Positions 1 through 8,374 of a stretch of 13,980 bases of DNA are shown one piece after another. The notes under the pieces are model-generated. The model did no database searches. It saw only the letters and a program-made list of their open reading frames with translations, and was not told where the DNA came from. The DNA is taken from assembly GCA_016987375.1 (NCBI GenBank), contig PJRA01000216.1, positions 1,411,680 through 1,425,659 of the forward strand. Reading direction: 5' to 3'. Origin of the DNA: Brachionus koreanus. Its lineage: Eukaryota; Rotifera; Eurotatoria; Ploima; Brachionidae. The first letter of the stretch is position 1. The number at the start of each line of letters is the position of its first letter. The translations under genes and the position numbers were made by a program.

Positions 1-312
1 AATTACCATATGCCATTACATCCAGAAAAAATAAACTTGCTAAAAGATATCATTCTAATAGAATATTTTCTCAGGTTATTTGTTTCAATTTGTTTATTCT
101 TTATTCATTTAAAACGATGACTCTCAATATTTTCTTTTTAAATTAGCACTATTAATATTTAAAAAAAAATAAAGATTTTTTTAAATTTTATGAATACAAT
201 TATAATATTATGTAAATAATTTATTTTTTCAAGACAATTTTGAAACTATTATATTTGAAAAATAAAATTAAATGAAATCTTAATTTAGTTTTTAATATTT
301 ATCTTTAAAATA
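1..312. other. Upstream flank with a possible edge exon
   Basis: No gene is firmly supported here. On the plus strand one frame is open from the window edge to a TGA at 118-120, and an AATAAA poly(A) signal follows at 168-173, so this could be the last exon of a gene lying to the left. Its last residues are hydrophobic and end in HLKR. On the minus strand an alternative reading has an ATG at 51-53 and a possible GT donor at 5-6, which would be the first exon of a leftward gene. The two readings exclude each other and neither peptide is recognised. From about 120 to 312 the sequence is very AT-rich and presumably includes the MED11 promoter and 5' UTR; no specific site is recognisable. Confidence 0.25.
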
Positions 313-876
313 ATGTATCAACAAGGAAATCCTCAAGTGATGCAAGGGGGACAGATGCCTGTCAACCGAAATATGATGCCTTCCCAAGGTCAACCTGGAA
401 TGCAATACGAAAACTCATATTACAATCAGTACCCGAACCAACCGACTTCTCATTCTCAATTTGGTCCACAACAGACAATGCCTCAACAAATTCATAGGGA
501 TGAAGCTCTATTCAAGCTTAAAAGACTTGATGAAATAAACTCAAATATATCAAAGATATCTAATTTATTGATCCAATTTTTCGATGAATTAACTAAAGAT
601 AAACAGCAATCGAATAGAGTAAAGCAGACAAAAATAATTTTTGAAGATTTTTTGAAACATTTAAAAAAAATAGAAACCGATTTATTGAGTGAAATAGGAC
701 ATTTGACGATGGCATCGACTGGGCATCCACATGAAGGCTCCATTTATGGTGCAAGAAAAGATTTTGATTTGGGAAAAATGCATTTGAATCTCGTGATAAG
801 TCAATTGGCCTCACTAAGAGAAACTCTAGATTCGCCTTTATTACCTGAAAAAGACGAAACTGATGAAGAAATTTAG
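313..876 (+). CDS. MED11: Mediator complex subunit 11 (MED11), single exon
   Basis: This 187-residue protein is recognised as MED11, a small head-module subunit of the Mediator coactivator. MED11 pairs with MED22 in a helical bundle and links transcription factors to RNA polymerase II in the nucleus. The diagnostic segment is STGHPHEGSIYGARKD at residues 135-150, which matches the conserved TGxPHEGSxYxxRKD signature of animal MED11. It is preceded by two amphipathic helices (about 64-95 and 100-130) and followed by a third (about 152-172). Animal MED11 is usually about 115-120 residues. The extra length here is an N-terminal stretch of about 60 residues rich in Gln, Asn, Met, Pro and Tyr, plus a short acidic tail. 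The start at 313 is the first ATG of the open frame. A later Met inside the low-complexity region cannot be excluded, but the domain itself begins only around residue 62. No intron interrupts it, unlike its neighbours. It converges on the DEAD-box-like gene. Confidence 0.9.
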   Translation: MYQQGNPQVMQGGQMPVNRNMMPSQGQPGMQYENSYYNQYPNQPTSHSQFGPQQTMPQQIHRDEALFKLKRLDEINSNISKISNLLIQFFDELTKDKQQSNRVKQTKIIFEDFLKHLKKIETDLLSEIGHLTMASTGHPHEGSIYGARKDFDLGKMHLNLVISQLASLRETLDSPLLPEKDETDEEI

Positions 877-945
877 AATATTTATTTTTAAAACTTTTAT
901 TTTAAACAATAAAATTTATAAAATTTACAATTAAATTAATAAAAT
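877..945. terminator. Shared 3' ends of two convergent genes
   Basis: Only 69 nt separate the MED11 stop from the stop of the minus-strand DEAD-box-like gene. An AATAAA for MED11 lies at 908-913. Minus-strand AATAAA hexamers, read as tttatt on the plus strand, lie at 896-901 and 881-886 and would serve the opposing gene. If these are used, cleavage would fall inside or beyond the partner's last codons, so the two mRNAs should overlap at their 3' ends. Use of the hexamers is inferred; their presence is seen. Confidence 0.55.
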
Positions 946-3900
946 TCAATTTCCCATATCGTCATCTTGTTCATCATCGTCATCATCTTCTTCTTCATCA
1001 TCAATGTCGTCTGCCTGGCTATCGTTTCTTTTCATTGTGCCTCTTCCATATCCGTAGCCATAAGAATCAGTTTTAAATGCACCTGAAATTTGATCTTCAT
1101 CTCCACTGCTCAAAATCATTTCTTGTAATGGTTTTGAAAGTCCTTTTTGTAATTCTTGAACTGGAAAAAAAAATATTATTTTCAAATTATAATAATCGAT
1201 TAATACACTTACTCATTGGCATGAATCGCACATCACGACCACACTCTAACCAAGCTTTGGACATTGTTGTCAAATTTTGATCATACTCTTGTCTAGCCTG
1301 CTTCAAACAGTAGACTAGTCGTTCGGCATGTTTTGCATCCTCGCGGCTAAACAGCGTATAGTGAACTACACCTTTGCGTAATCTATCCATATAAGTCTGT
1401 AAATTGGGCGGAAAATCAACATTTATGATGTAATTTAAGTCAGGTATATTTATTTCTAATCCAATGTTTTTGAATGTTGTCATTATAGCATTGGGTGTCG
1501 AAACGAACACTTAATTTAAAAATTAACCTAAGATTTTAAAATTAAAATTTTTTCGATTACAATTTTCTTCTTTGCGAAAGTCTAAAACTTCTAGGTCCAA
1601 CTGTCTTTTAAGCTCAAAATTTAAATTTAAGCATTTCTCTTTATCTTTGGCATAAATCAAAATTTTACAATCCTTATCTGCGGTCAGTTTATCAACTAAA
1701 TCAACTAATCTAAATAAATAAATTATTCATAAAAATTTTAAAATTTAATTTAATTTTTTTTTTTAATTTTTAGAGAAAAAAATTTTTGTGATTCTTTTCT
1801 TTAATAAATTTTCAATTAAATGATAATTTTTTATTAAATTTTAAGCTTAAGCTCAATGCATCTAATAAACAGACATTTTTATTTTCAACAGAATCATCAA
1901 ACTGATAGTTTTTTTATTGAAAAATGAGGCTTCTTATTGAGAATTACTAAATATATAGTATGGTAGTTGATTAAAAAAAAGATCAAGTTAATTAAATTAA
2001 AATTCAATTAATCATTTACGAAATTTAATATCTTTTCGTAGTTTCTATCATTTATTTAATATATCTTAAGATTGTTTTCAAGTTTTTTAAATATTAAGCT
2101 TAAATTTTAAATGCATTTCAAAATGTAACTTTTAGACTGAAAATTTTTATGATTTGACGAAGTTCAGTTTAAAAAATGTTTTAAATTTTCTATTAAATAA
2201 TAAATTTAATTTTTGAATGTTATATTCTTAAATAATAGAGCAATTAGAGTAGATAAATGATTGACATTATTATTTATAATCATGAATGATTCATTATATT
2301 TTTTAACCTGATTTTACATGATGTAAAATAGATAAAAAAATAAACTATTAACTAAGAATTAATATCTTAAATAATTTCTATAAATATCAAAATAAAAATA
2401 CATGCATTGATTTTATATGATGATCGATGGTATTTTATGTATCTTTTCGTATTATTATGTAAAAAATAATTGACCCTATTCTATCATTATCTTCTTTTTA
2501 AGTACCTTTTTGGGCAACTGCTCCGATTTGACACAAAAGCTACTACATCGAGTTGATCATCTACACTGCAATTATTACCCAGTCGAAACCGGTCCCCCAT
2601 TTTAAGAGGTTTAAACATGCGCATCGTATTGCAGAGATATTTTGAAGATTTTTCCACCCTTAGTGGATTTTGAACCCTCGATCCTCTGCTTGCATGATCA
2701 ACACACAAACCACTCGGCTATACTTGCTATTATGTAAAAAAGCAAATTATATATTAAGCATTTTTCGAAAGCTTAATTTTACATTAATTAAAATAAAAAT
2801 AAGGGGCGCATGTTTAAACCTTTAATGGTGAACGGTAAAATTTGAAGTGTAGATGATCAACTCGATGCAGTAGCCTCTGTGTCAGATCGGAGCTGTTGCT
2901 CAAAAAGTACTTGAAAAGGAGATGAGCTCCTCCATTATCCACTACGATAGAATAGGGTCAAAAAAAATATAAAAGAGTTCGAGGAGATCCCATAGGACTA
3001 GATTCAAAATACATAAAAAAAATTAGAAATTTCAGAAAAATAAGTTCAACAAATTAAGATTAGAAATTTTTGAAACGCCTTGTGGCTTATGAGACGATGA
3101 TTTTGATTTTTCAGATTTTCAGATGTGCAGATTTAGATTTTGAGGTTTATAACAAAGTCTATGTTTTTCATTTCTTAATTTTAGCACAATTTCCATTCAT
3201 TTATGAAGATAAAATATTATTCTTTAAAATGTGAGGTTTATGAGGCGTTTTTAAATATTCATCTAAAAACATGGATTTTATTTTTGACTGTTCAAAATTT
3301 TTAATATTTAACTATTTTAGACACTGATATTACATAAATTAAAAGCTAATTTTGAATTAGTTATTAATTTTTGAGAATATTTATGCTTTTCGAGAATAAT
3401 TGAGAATTTAAAAAACACTTGCCTACTGGCTTTCAAATGCTTATCACAAAGCTCAACAACTTGTTTGATTTCATCTTCGGCGGACTCTTTATCATGATGC
3501 ATTTCAAAAAATATACAATTTTTCACAAATTCATCACCTTGTCTTTGAATACCACTTGGAACTAGTCGACTAAACACAGCAGTTTGTCTATCTGTCTAAT
3601 AAAAAAATTCTTATTTATATTTTTATCCAAATGTTATTCAAACCTTCAGATATTCAACTATATCTTTAACAAAATCCATTGTTTGACTCTTTCTAAACTG
3701 AATGTATTCATCAACTATTAAGAAAGATACATGAGATAAATTTATGAGATTCTGATTTTCGTTTATAATTTCCAGCAGACGAGTTGGATTAGCAATTAAC
3801 AGATCATAAGCTATAAATATTAATTCTATTTTATTTTGAAAAAAAAAATTTATCTAATTTTTACATTCTTTTAAATTTTCTATTTGAATTATTTTACTAT

Positions 3901-4503
3901 CACTTTCATATACACATAGTGGTTTAATTTGAGCCGAGTCCAAGTATGGTTTTAAAATTGAAAGAATGTCATCTTTGGATGGCTGATGAGGAGTTAGTAT
4001 TAAAGCACAAGGACCTTTTTTATCCAAATAAGCCTGCTGATTTTTAATATGAACAATCAATGGAAAAGCATACTTGAAAAAAAAATTTTAAATATTAATT
4101 TTAAATCTTAGATAATTACTCCAAAATGCTTTCCATAGCCAGAATTACTGACAGCAATCAAGTCTCGTCCACTTAAGAGAACTGGCCAACATATGCACTG
4201 AAACGCGGTCGGTTTTGGAATAGTTCCGTCTTCGTTTTTGAATATATTCGTAATATATTCTTTTTATCAAAATTTTTAGCAACGAAAATCACTTTTAATT
4301 AAATTAATTTACCCGGAAAATTTGCATGTTCAAATTTAAAAAGCGGTCGTGGGCATCGAAAACCGGTAAATTTCACTTCGTGAACATCTAGAAACTTTTC
4401 AGTATCAAACTTAATAAAATAAAAGATAAATTTTTAATTAAATTTATTTATAAACTAAGTTTACCCATTTTCGCTTTTTAACCTCATCATGCTCTACATA
4501 CAT
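946..4503 (-). CDS. DDX5/Dbp2-like DEAD-box protein with degenerate catalytic motifs (nine exons)
   Basis: Exons, in reading order: 4503-4465, 4409-4313, 4259-4120, 4072-3865, 3810-3644, 3595-3423, 1709-1561, 1509-1213, 1160-946. They join in frame to about 494 residues. The fold matches both RecA-like lobes of DDX5/Dbp2-type RNA helicases: the pre-Q flank (RCPRPLFKFEHANFP, about 31-45), a Q motif with PKPTAFQ (60-66), then WPVLLSGRDLIAV. The ATPase motifs are altered: motif I SGYGKH instead of the family's GSGKT (plus strand 4126-4149), Ia PHQPSK instead of PTRELA, Ib NPTR instead of TPGR, II VDEYI instead of LDEAD (3701-3715), III FSRL instead of SAT, V TPNAIMTTFKNI instead of TDVAARGLD, VI YMDRLRKG instead of HRIGRTGR (1370-1393). 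About 20 residues before motif V are missing compared with DDX5. The tail has a YGYGYGRG stretch and an Asp/Glu run. Intact frame and splice sites argue against a plain pseudogene. The start is uncertain: the open frame upstream of 4503 also resembles the family (KKEPKIREMYVEH), so a 5' exon may be missing. Confidence 0.8.
2467..2727 (-). mobile_element. tRNA-derived SINE, full-length copy with target-site duplication
   Basis: Read on the minus strand, the element begins GCAAGTATAGCCGAGTGG at 2727. It contains a perfect RNA polymerase III A box (TAGCCGAGTGG, Ser/Leu-tRNA type), and a B-box-like GGGTTCAAAATCC follows about 40 nt later. A non-tRNA body of about 190 nt runs to ...AATAGGGTCAATTA at 2467. 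It is flanked on both sides by an identical 14-bp direct repeat, tattatgtaaaaaa, at 2453-2466 and 2728-2741. This is the target-site duplication expected from LINE-driven retrotransposition and it fixes both ends of the element. The body matches a second copy at 2806-2961 in the opposite orientation. The element sits antisense-neutral in the host intron: its own strand is the same as the host transcript. The partner LINE and the family name are not known to me. A 73-codon open frame across it is incidental. Confidence 0.85.
2806..2961 (+). mobile_element. Second copy of the same SINE, lacking the tRNA head
   Basis: Starting at GCGCATGTTTAAACC, this plus-strand stretch aligns with the body of the SINE at 2467-2622 through to the shared end GATAGAATAGGGTCAA. 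The best-conserved block is GTGTAGATGATCAACTCGAT, followed by a shared segment around ATCGGAGC and CAAAAAGTACTT. Compared with the full copy it lacks about 17 nt early in the body and carries about 20 extra nt just before the terminal block. The tRNA-like head is absent, so it is probably a 5'-truncated insertion. No clear target-site duplication is visible. An A-rich tail follows to about 2972. The two copies form an imperfect inverted repeat separated by about 180 bp. Confidence 0.75.
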
Positions 4504-4678
4504 TTCTCTTATCTTAGGTTCTTTTTTATAACAAGTTTGAGTTTTACTTATAAAAAAAAACAAAAAATTTTTGAACAAAATTTGCCTAATTTAAACAGAA
4601 AATTTTGAAATTTTTTTTTATTTAGAGCATATAGTATTTTGTTATCTTAGTTTCTCAATTTTACGACAATTGCGAAAA
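4504..4678. promoter_or_regulatory. Divergent promoter region between DEAD-box-like gene and POGLUT2/3
   Basis: About 175 bp separate the chosen start of the minus-strand DEAD-box-like gene from the POGLUT2/3 ATG at 4679, so both must be transcribed from this interval or from overlapping sequence. No TATA box or initiator can be singled out in such AT-rich DNA. The first 40-50 bp (about 4504-4546) stay open in the frame of the DEAD-box-like protein and look coding (KTQTCYKKEPKIRE). The true promoter may therefore be shorter, or that gene may have a further exon beyond this interval. Confidence 0.4.
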
Positions 4679-7600
4679 ATGTTTGTAATAAAAATTTGGT
4701 TATTTTTCTGGTTTAACTATTTGTCTTGTGGTATTTTTTGTAATGATTTTAAAATTTATGGTCCAGGCTTAAATCCTAAATTTCAAATGCCAGTCAGGTA
4801 TTTTTTTATTGAAGTATTGAACTCCAGTTCTCAAAGGTAAATTTTTATTTTCGACTATTTCTAAGCCTTTTAAATACAGCCAACTATTGCTTTTGTTATT
4901 TTATTCAATTTATTTAATGGGAGTTCATTTAGATTTATTTTTTCATCTTATAAATTTGTAATTTTAACAAAAAAGAAAAATCTAATAAATCTAACAGAGA
5001 ATTCATTTTTTCTTTTTTTTATTATAAAAAAAAAACTATCCATGACTTTTTTGGCAAAATCTCACGACACCGTTCTTTAGCTTGGCCTTGGTTATTAAAA
5101 TGCCATCTTCTAACAAAATGAGCCATTGATCGAAATAAATATGACATTCAGAAGAAGAAAGATCTGAGATTTATGATAGATAAGAAAGTATTATCGATTT
5201 CTTTTAGCTTTTCTATTTTTGTCACTGCTATTCTAGCTGTATGAGGTCATTTATTATCTTAAGAAGCAAACTTAGCTTTGGGTTGACCTAAAAAAGGATA
5301 TTTTTTTTGAAATGAATTATACATCCGTTTAAATTGTTCAGAATATGGTTCTGTTATTATAACACGACCATTTGGAATCAGCTTAAAGTATTTTAACCAT
5401 TGGAAATTCTAACAAACACAAAAATTATCTTTTCACTACTGGCTGGGATGGGTCCAACCATTGATTTCTGTTATCATAATTTCGAAAATAGTTCCACCTC
5501 TCATCACAATTAATGATCGGTTTAAAAAAACCCTTCTCCTAGAGGATTTTTAGTAGTTTCCTACAAATTTCAATGTATCATTGAATATCCAAATCTTTCA
5601 AATCATGAGAAGCAACTCGGCATTGTCTTTTAGCTTTGTTAATCAAATTAAGGTGATGAGATATGGTATCACCACCACTATTACATTTTTTAAATCAATC
5701 TTGAAATCTTTTTTTCTGATAATGACTTAACTTAATATGATAACACTACCAAAATTTCAAAATTTTCATTTAAATATTTTATTTTAAAAAATATATAAAT
5801 GAAGTAAAAAAGCAGAAAGTGAGACTCATCATTTTGAAGAGCATTCAATTCTGTTTATCCTACCATATAATATGACTAAACACTAGATGAATTTTTAGGA
5901 AAACTCTGTTTATTTTTAAAATAAACCCATTTTTTAAAATTATACTTAAATATTTTTTGATAGAAATACTATTTTAGTACATAATTATATTTAAAATTTT
6001 TTTTAAACAATCAGCCGGGCTTTCTAATTTTTTAAAGACTAATTCTATTGTAAATTATCTTAATAATTATTTTAAAATTATCAAGTTTTTCATCAGTTTC
6101 AAAAAATTACTTCAAAATAATGTTCTATCATGATCATGTGCAAAAACTGTCTTTAAGAATAAGATATGAAATTTTGGACAGACATGATGGAGTATTTGTG
6201 GTTCGCTATCGTATTTACCAGAATTACCGAAACATTATTATAGCCGTTAAAGACAAAAGTGATAATCATTTAGATCAGTCGCCATACTATCTTATAGGTA
6301 TTCATGTTTGTATTCGCATTATTAAATCAATTTTATCAGTTTCAAATCAAAGGAGACATTATACAAGATAATTGTGAATGCATTGAATCAAACATAACCA
6401 ATTGGTACAATTATATGCAATGCAATGAGACATACTCTCGTATTAATCAGGATTTAGATCCATTTAAGGAAACAAAAATTGATATGGACAAGTTAAGAAA
6501 TATTATAGTAAAAAAATTTAACCAAAGATTTAGTCAAAGCCTTTGCAATTATGTAATTAAGAACAATCAAGTAAGATAAAATAGTTTTTTATTACTTTTA
6601 TTTAATTATTTTAAATAAATTTAAGATCTTTAGAAAATGCTATGGGGAATATGTTGGATTTAATGTTTTTTCGGATAATATTTTTCTTTCTTTGGCTCGT
6701 AAAGTATGAATTTAGAATAAATTGTAAATCAAAACAAAAACTAAATTTCATAAGGTCAAATTGCCTGATACAGAATTTTTTATGAACCTAGGAGACTGGC
6801 CACTAAACGATAAAAATCAAGGTATACTTCTTCCAATTGTGTCTTGGTGTGGATCTAAAAAAGCCAACGACATGATTTTACCAACTTATGACATTACTGA
6901 ATCAACTCTTGAGATGATGGGTAGACAAAGTCTGGATATTTTATCTGTTCTCGATCATTCATTACCCGAGTGGAATTCAAAATTAAATAAATCATTTTGG
7001 AGAGGACGTGATTCTAGACAAGAAAGACTACGTCTTGTTGATTTGAGCAGAGAATTCCCTGATATAATTGATGCAGCATTGACTAATTTGTTCTTTTATC
7101 GAGAACCAGAAAATTTAAAAAAATATGGAAATTTGACCAAACGGACATCTTTTTTTGATTTTTTTAAAGTAAATTTTTTTACTAAGTAAAATTTTATATA
7201 GAAATTTTATAAAGTACAAATATCAATTGAATATTGACGGTACAGTTGCTGCCTATCGATTTCCATATTTATTATCCGGAAACTCGCTTGTTTTTAAGCA
7301 ACAATCCGAATTTTACGAACATTTTTATAGTGATTTGAAGCCATTTGAACATTACATACCAATTGAACGAGATTTAGATAATTTAAAGGAAATGATAGAG
7401 TGGGCCCTTAAAAATGACGCTAAAGTAATGAACTTTTAATTTAAAAAAATTATAATTTGACATTTGTATTGGCCATAAATAAATACGGCTGGAATATGTC
7501 AAATGTGGTTTTAAAAAATTTTCAGGCGCTTATTTTAAAACAATATCTGTGAATTTTCATTATAAATTAATTAAAAAATGATTACTTGGCTTTTAGGCTC

Positions 7601-7856
7601 ATGAAATAGCTAAAAATGCTCAAAACTATGCAAAAGAATACCTCATGCCGAATCATATATTTTGCTATCATGTCAAATTTTTAATGGTAATTGAAAATGA
7701 AATGGAAAAAAAAATTTAATCATTTGACTTAAGGCATACTCTGATCTATTGATTTCAAGTGTTAAAATTAGAAATGGAATGGAGTTGGTTAGACAGTCTG
7801 TAGGCAATAATTGCAACTGTAATCAAAATAATGCAAATTTAAAAGCTGAGCTTTAA
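4679..7856 (+). CDS. POGLUT2: Protein O-glucosyltransferase 2/3 (KDELC type), eight exons
   Basis: Exons: 4679-4836, 6086-6297, 6353-6570, 6626-6703, 6755-7168, 7215-7424, 7597-7686, 7734-7856. They join in frame to 500 residues, the usual length of the family (about 500). Known POGLUT2/3 enzymes are soluble ER proteins that transfer glucose from UDP-glucose to serines in EGF-like repeats. Seen here: a hydrophobic signal peptide (about 1-21); a filamin-type domain (about 24-124) opening KIYGPGLNP and containing ILDRHDGVFVVRYRIY; then the CAP10/GT90 domain with NLGDWPL (233-239), WRGRDSR (304-310) and NIDGTVAAYR (366-375); a CNC cysteine pair near the end; and KAEL at the C terminus, a KDEL-like ER-retention signal. 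All residues I expect for the catalytic region are present, so it should be active. The start is the only ATG that gives a signal peptide directly before the filamin domain. POGLUT2 and POGLUT3 cannot be told apart here; invertebrates commonly have a single gene. Confidence 0.93.
4837..6085 (+). other. Expanded first intron of POGLUT2/3
   Basis: This 1249-nt GT-AG intron joins codon AG to T (Ser) and reads on as FSSVSKNYFKIMFYHDH within the filamin domain. The AG at 6084-6085 is chosen rather than the one at 6095-6096 because only the former keeps the frame. Apart from the mariner remnant (5036-5760) the intron is AT-rich and holds nothing recognisable. Confidence 0.8.
5036..5760 (-). pseudogene. 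Decayed mariner transposase inside POGLUT2/3 intron 1
   Basis: Read on the minus strand, translation gives mariner transposase segments in family order but with several stops and at least one frameshift. First comes an N-terminal helix-turn-helix piece (HYQKKRFQD, stop for Trp, FKKCNSGGD) that jumps directly to TISHHLNLINKAK, so the middle of the DNA-binding domain is deleted. Then CRVASHDL, and NCDERWNYF with the first catalytic Asp, followed by QWLDPSQP. In a second frame come RVIITEPYSEQFKRMY and DNK-stop-PHTA, the second catalytic Asp, and last YLFRSMAHFVRRWHFNNQ (about 5060-5140). The region that should hold the third catalytic Asp is damaged. Terminal inverted repeats and a TA duplication could not be identified. 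The order and spacing match a D34D-type mariner of roughly 345 residues. It lies antisense to the host gene and cannot encode a working enzyme. Confidence 0.85.
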
Positions 7857-8374
7857 ATTTTTTTTCTCTTTTTCTTTAGTAAATTGCTTCATCAAAATAT
7901 TTATTTACTAAAACTAATAAAAATAAAATAAAAGAGATAATTTTTGTTTTAAAAACTTAAGACAAGTATATCTGAATCGAAATTTGCTTGCAATGAATAA
8001 TTATGAATCGTTATGGTCAAATGATTTTAGATATATACAAAAATCTATACAAAATGTTGATGACTTTTTAATGTCCACATCTTTTTAATTCTTAATTTAT
8101 TTCAAAATGGTCTAATTTTATTTGCTTTTAAATAAAAATAACCAAAGCTAAATTTGGCTATGAAAATTTTCGGTCTAAATTCTTTTATTCCATTTAAACT
8201 AAATTAAGAAATTCTTTGTAAAATACATTTAGTCTCATCACAACATTTAATTAGTCAAGTGTTTGAAAAATTTAAATAGTTTTTTTTTTATTTTATTGAG
8301 GCCCAATTTAAAAATATTGGGTTCTACACATTTTCTGCTCTTCTAGTTTTTAGTTGATGATATTTTTTCTAATT
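7857..8374 (+). other. Spacer between POGLUT2/3 and the orphan gene, with a short open frame
   Basis: AATAAA poly(A) signals for POGLUT2/3 lie at 7916-7921 and 7922-7927, about 60 nt after its stop. Beyond them a frame is open from 7927 to a TAA at 8086-8088. Its first ATG (7993) would give a 31-residue peptide, MNNYESLWSNDFRYIQKSIQ followed by NVDDFLMSTSF. Its residue use (Trp, Asp, Ser, Gln) looks more protein-like than translated AT-rich DNA, but I do not recognise it. It could be a small gene, a remnant or chance. Just before the next gene a pyrimidine-rich acceptor-like string (tttctgctcttctag, ending at 8346) could be a 5' UTR splice or trans-splice site. Confidence 0.3.

Larger units (their letters stand above)
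1710..3422 (-). other. 1713-nt GC-AG intron of the DEAD-box-like gene
   Basis: This intron splits the two RecA-like lobes. Every other intron of the gene is 47-55 nt; this one is more than thirty times longer. It begins AG|GCAAGT at 3424-3417 on the minus strand, the textbook consensus of the rare GC-AG class, and ends TTTATTTAG at 1710. The frame decides the site: only the GC donor joins AG to A to give an Arg codon and continues KHLKAS-R-LVDLVDKL. The nearby GT sites (3426, 3418) lead straight to a stop codon. It holds two SINE copies (2467-2727 and 2806-2961); the rest is AT-rich with nothing recognisable. Confidence 0.8.

Noticed and set aside
492..814. Two minus-strand open frames inside MED11 (83 and 73 codons)
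   Set aside because: They are antisense shadows of the MED11 coding sequence, with no recognisable domain.
2487..2708. 73-codon minus-strand open frame
   Set aside because: It lies entirely inside the SINE and crosses its tRNA-like head; translation of the second copy is not conserved.
3063..3258. Possible inverted repeat around aaacgcct (3073) and aggcgttt (3243)
   Set aside because: Only about 8-12 bp pair well, with no target-site duplication or repeated neighbour sequence, so an element is not supported.
7455..7507. Imperfect palindrome around tttgacat and atgtcaaa in POGLUT2/3 intron 6
   Set aside because: The arms match over about 8 bp plus scattered positions; too short and mismatched to call a MITE or structured RNA.
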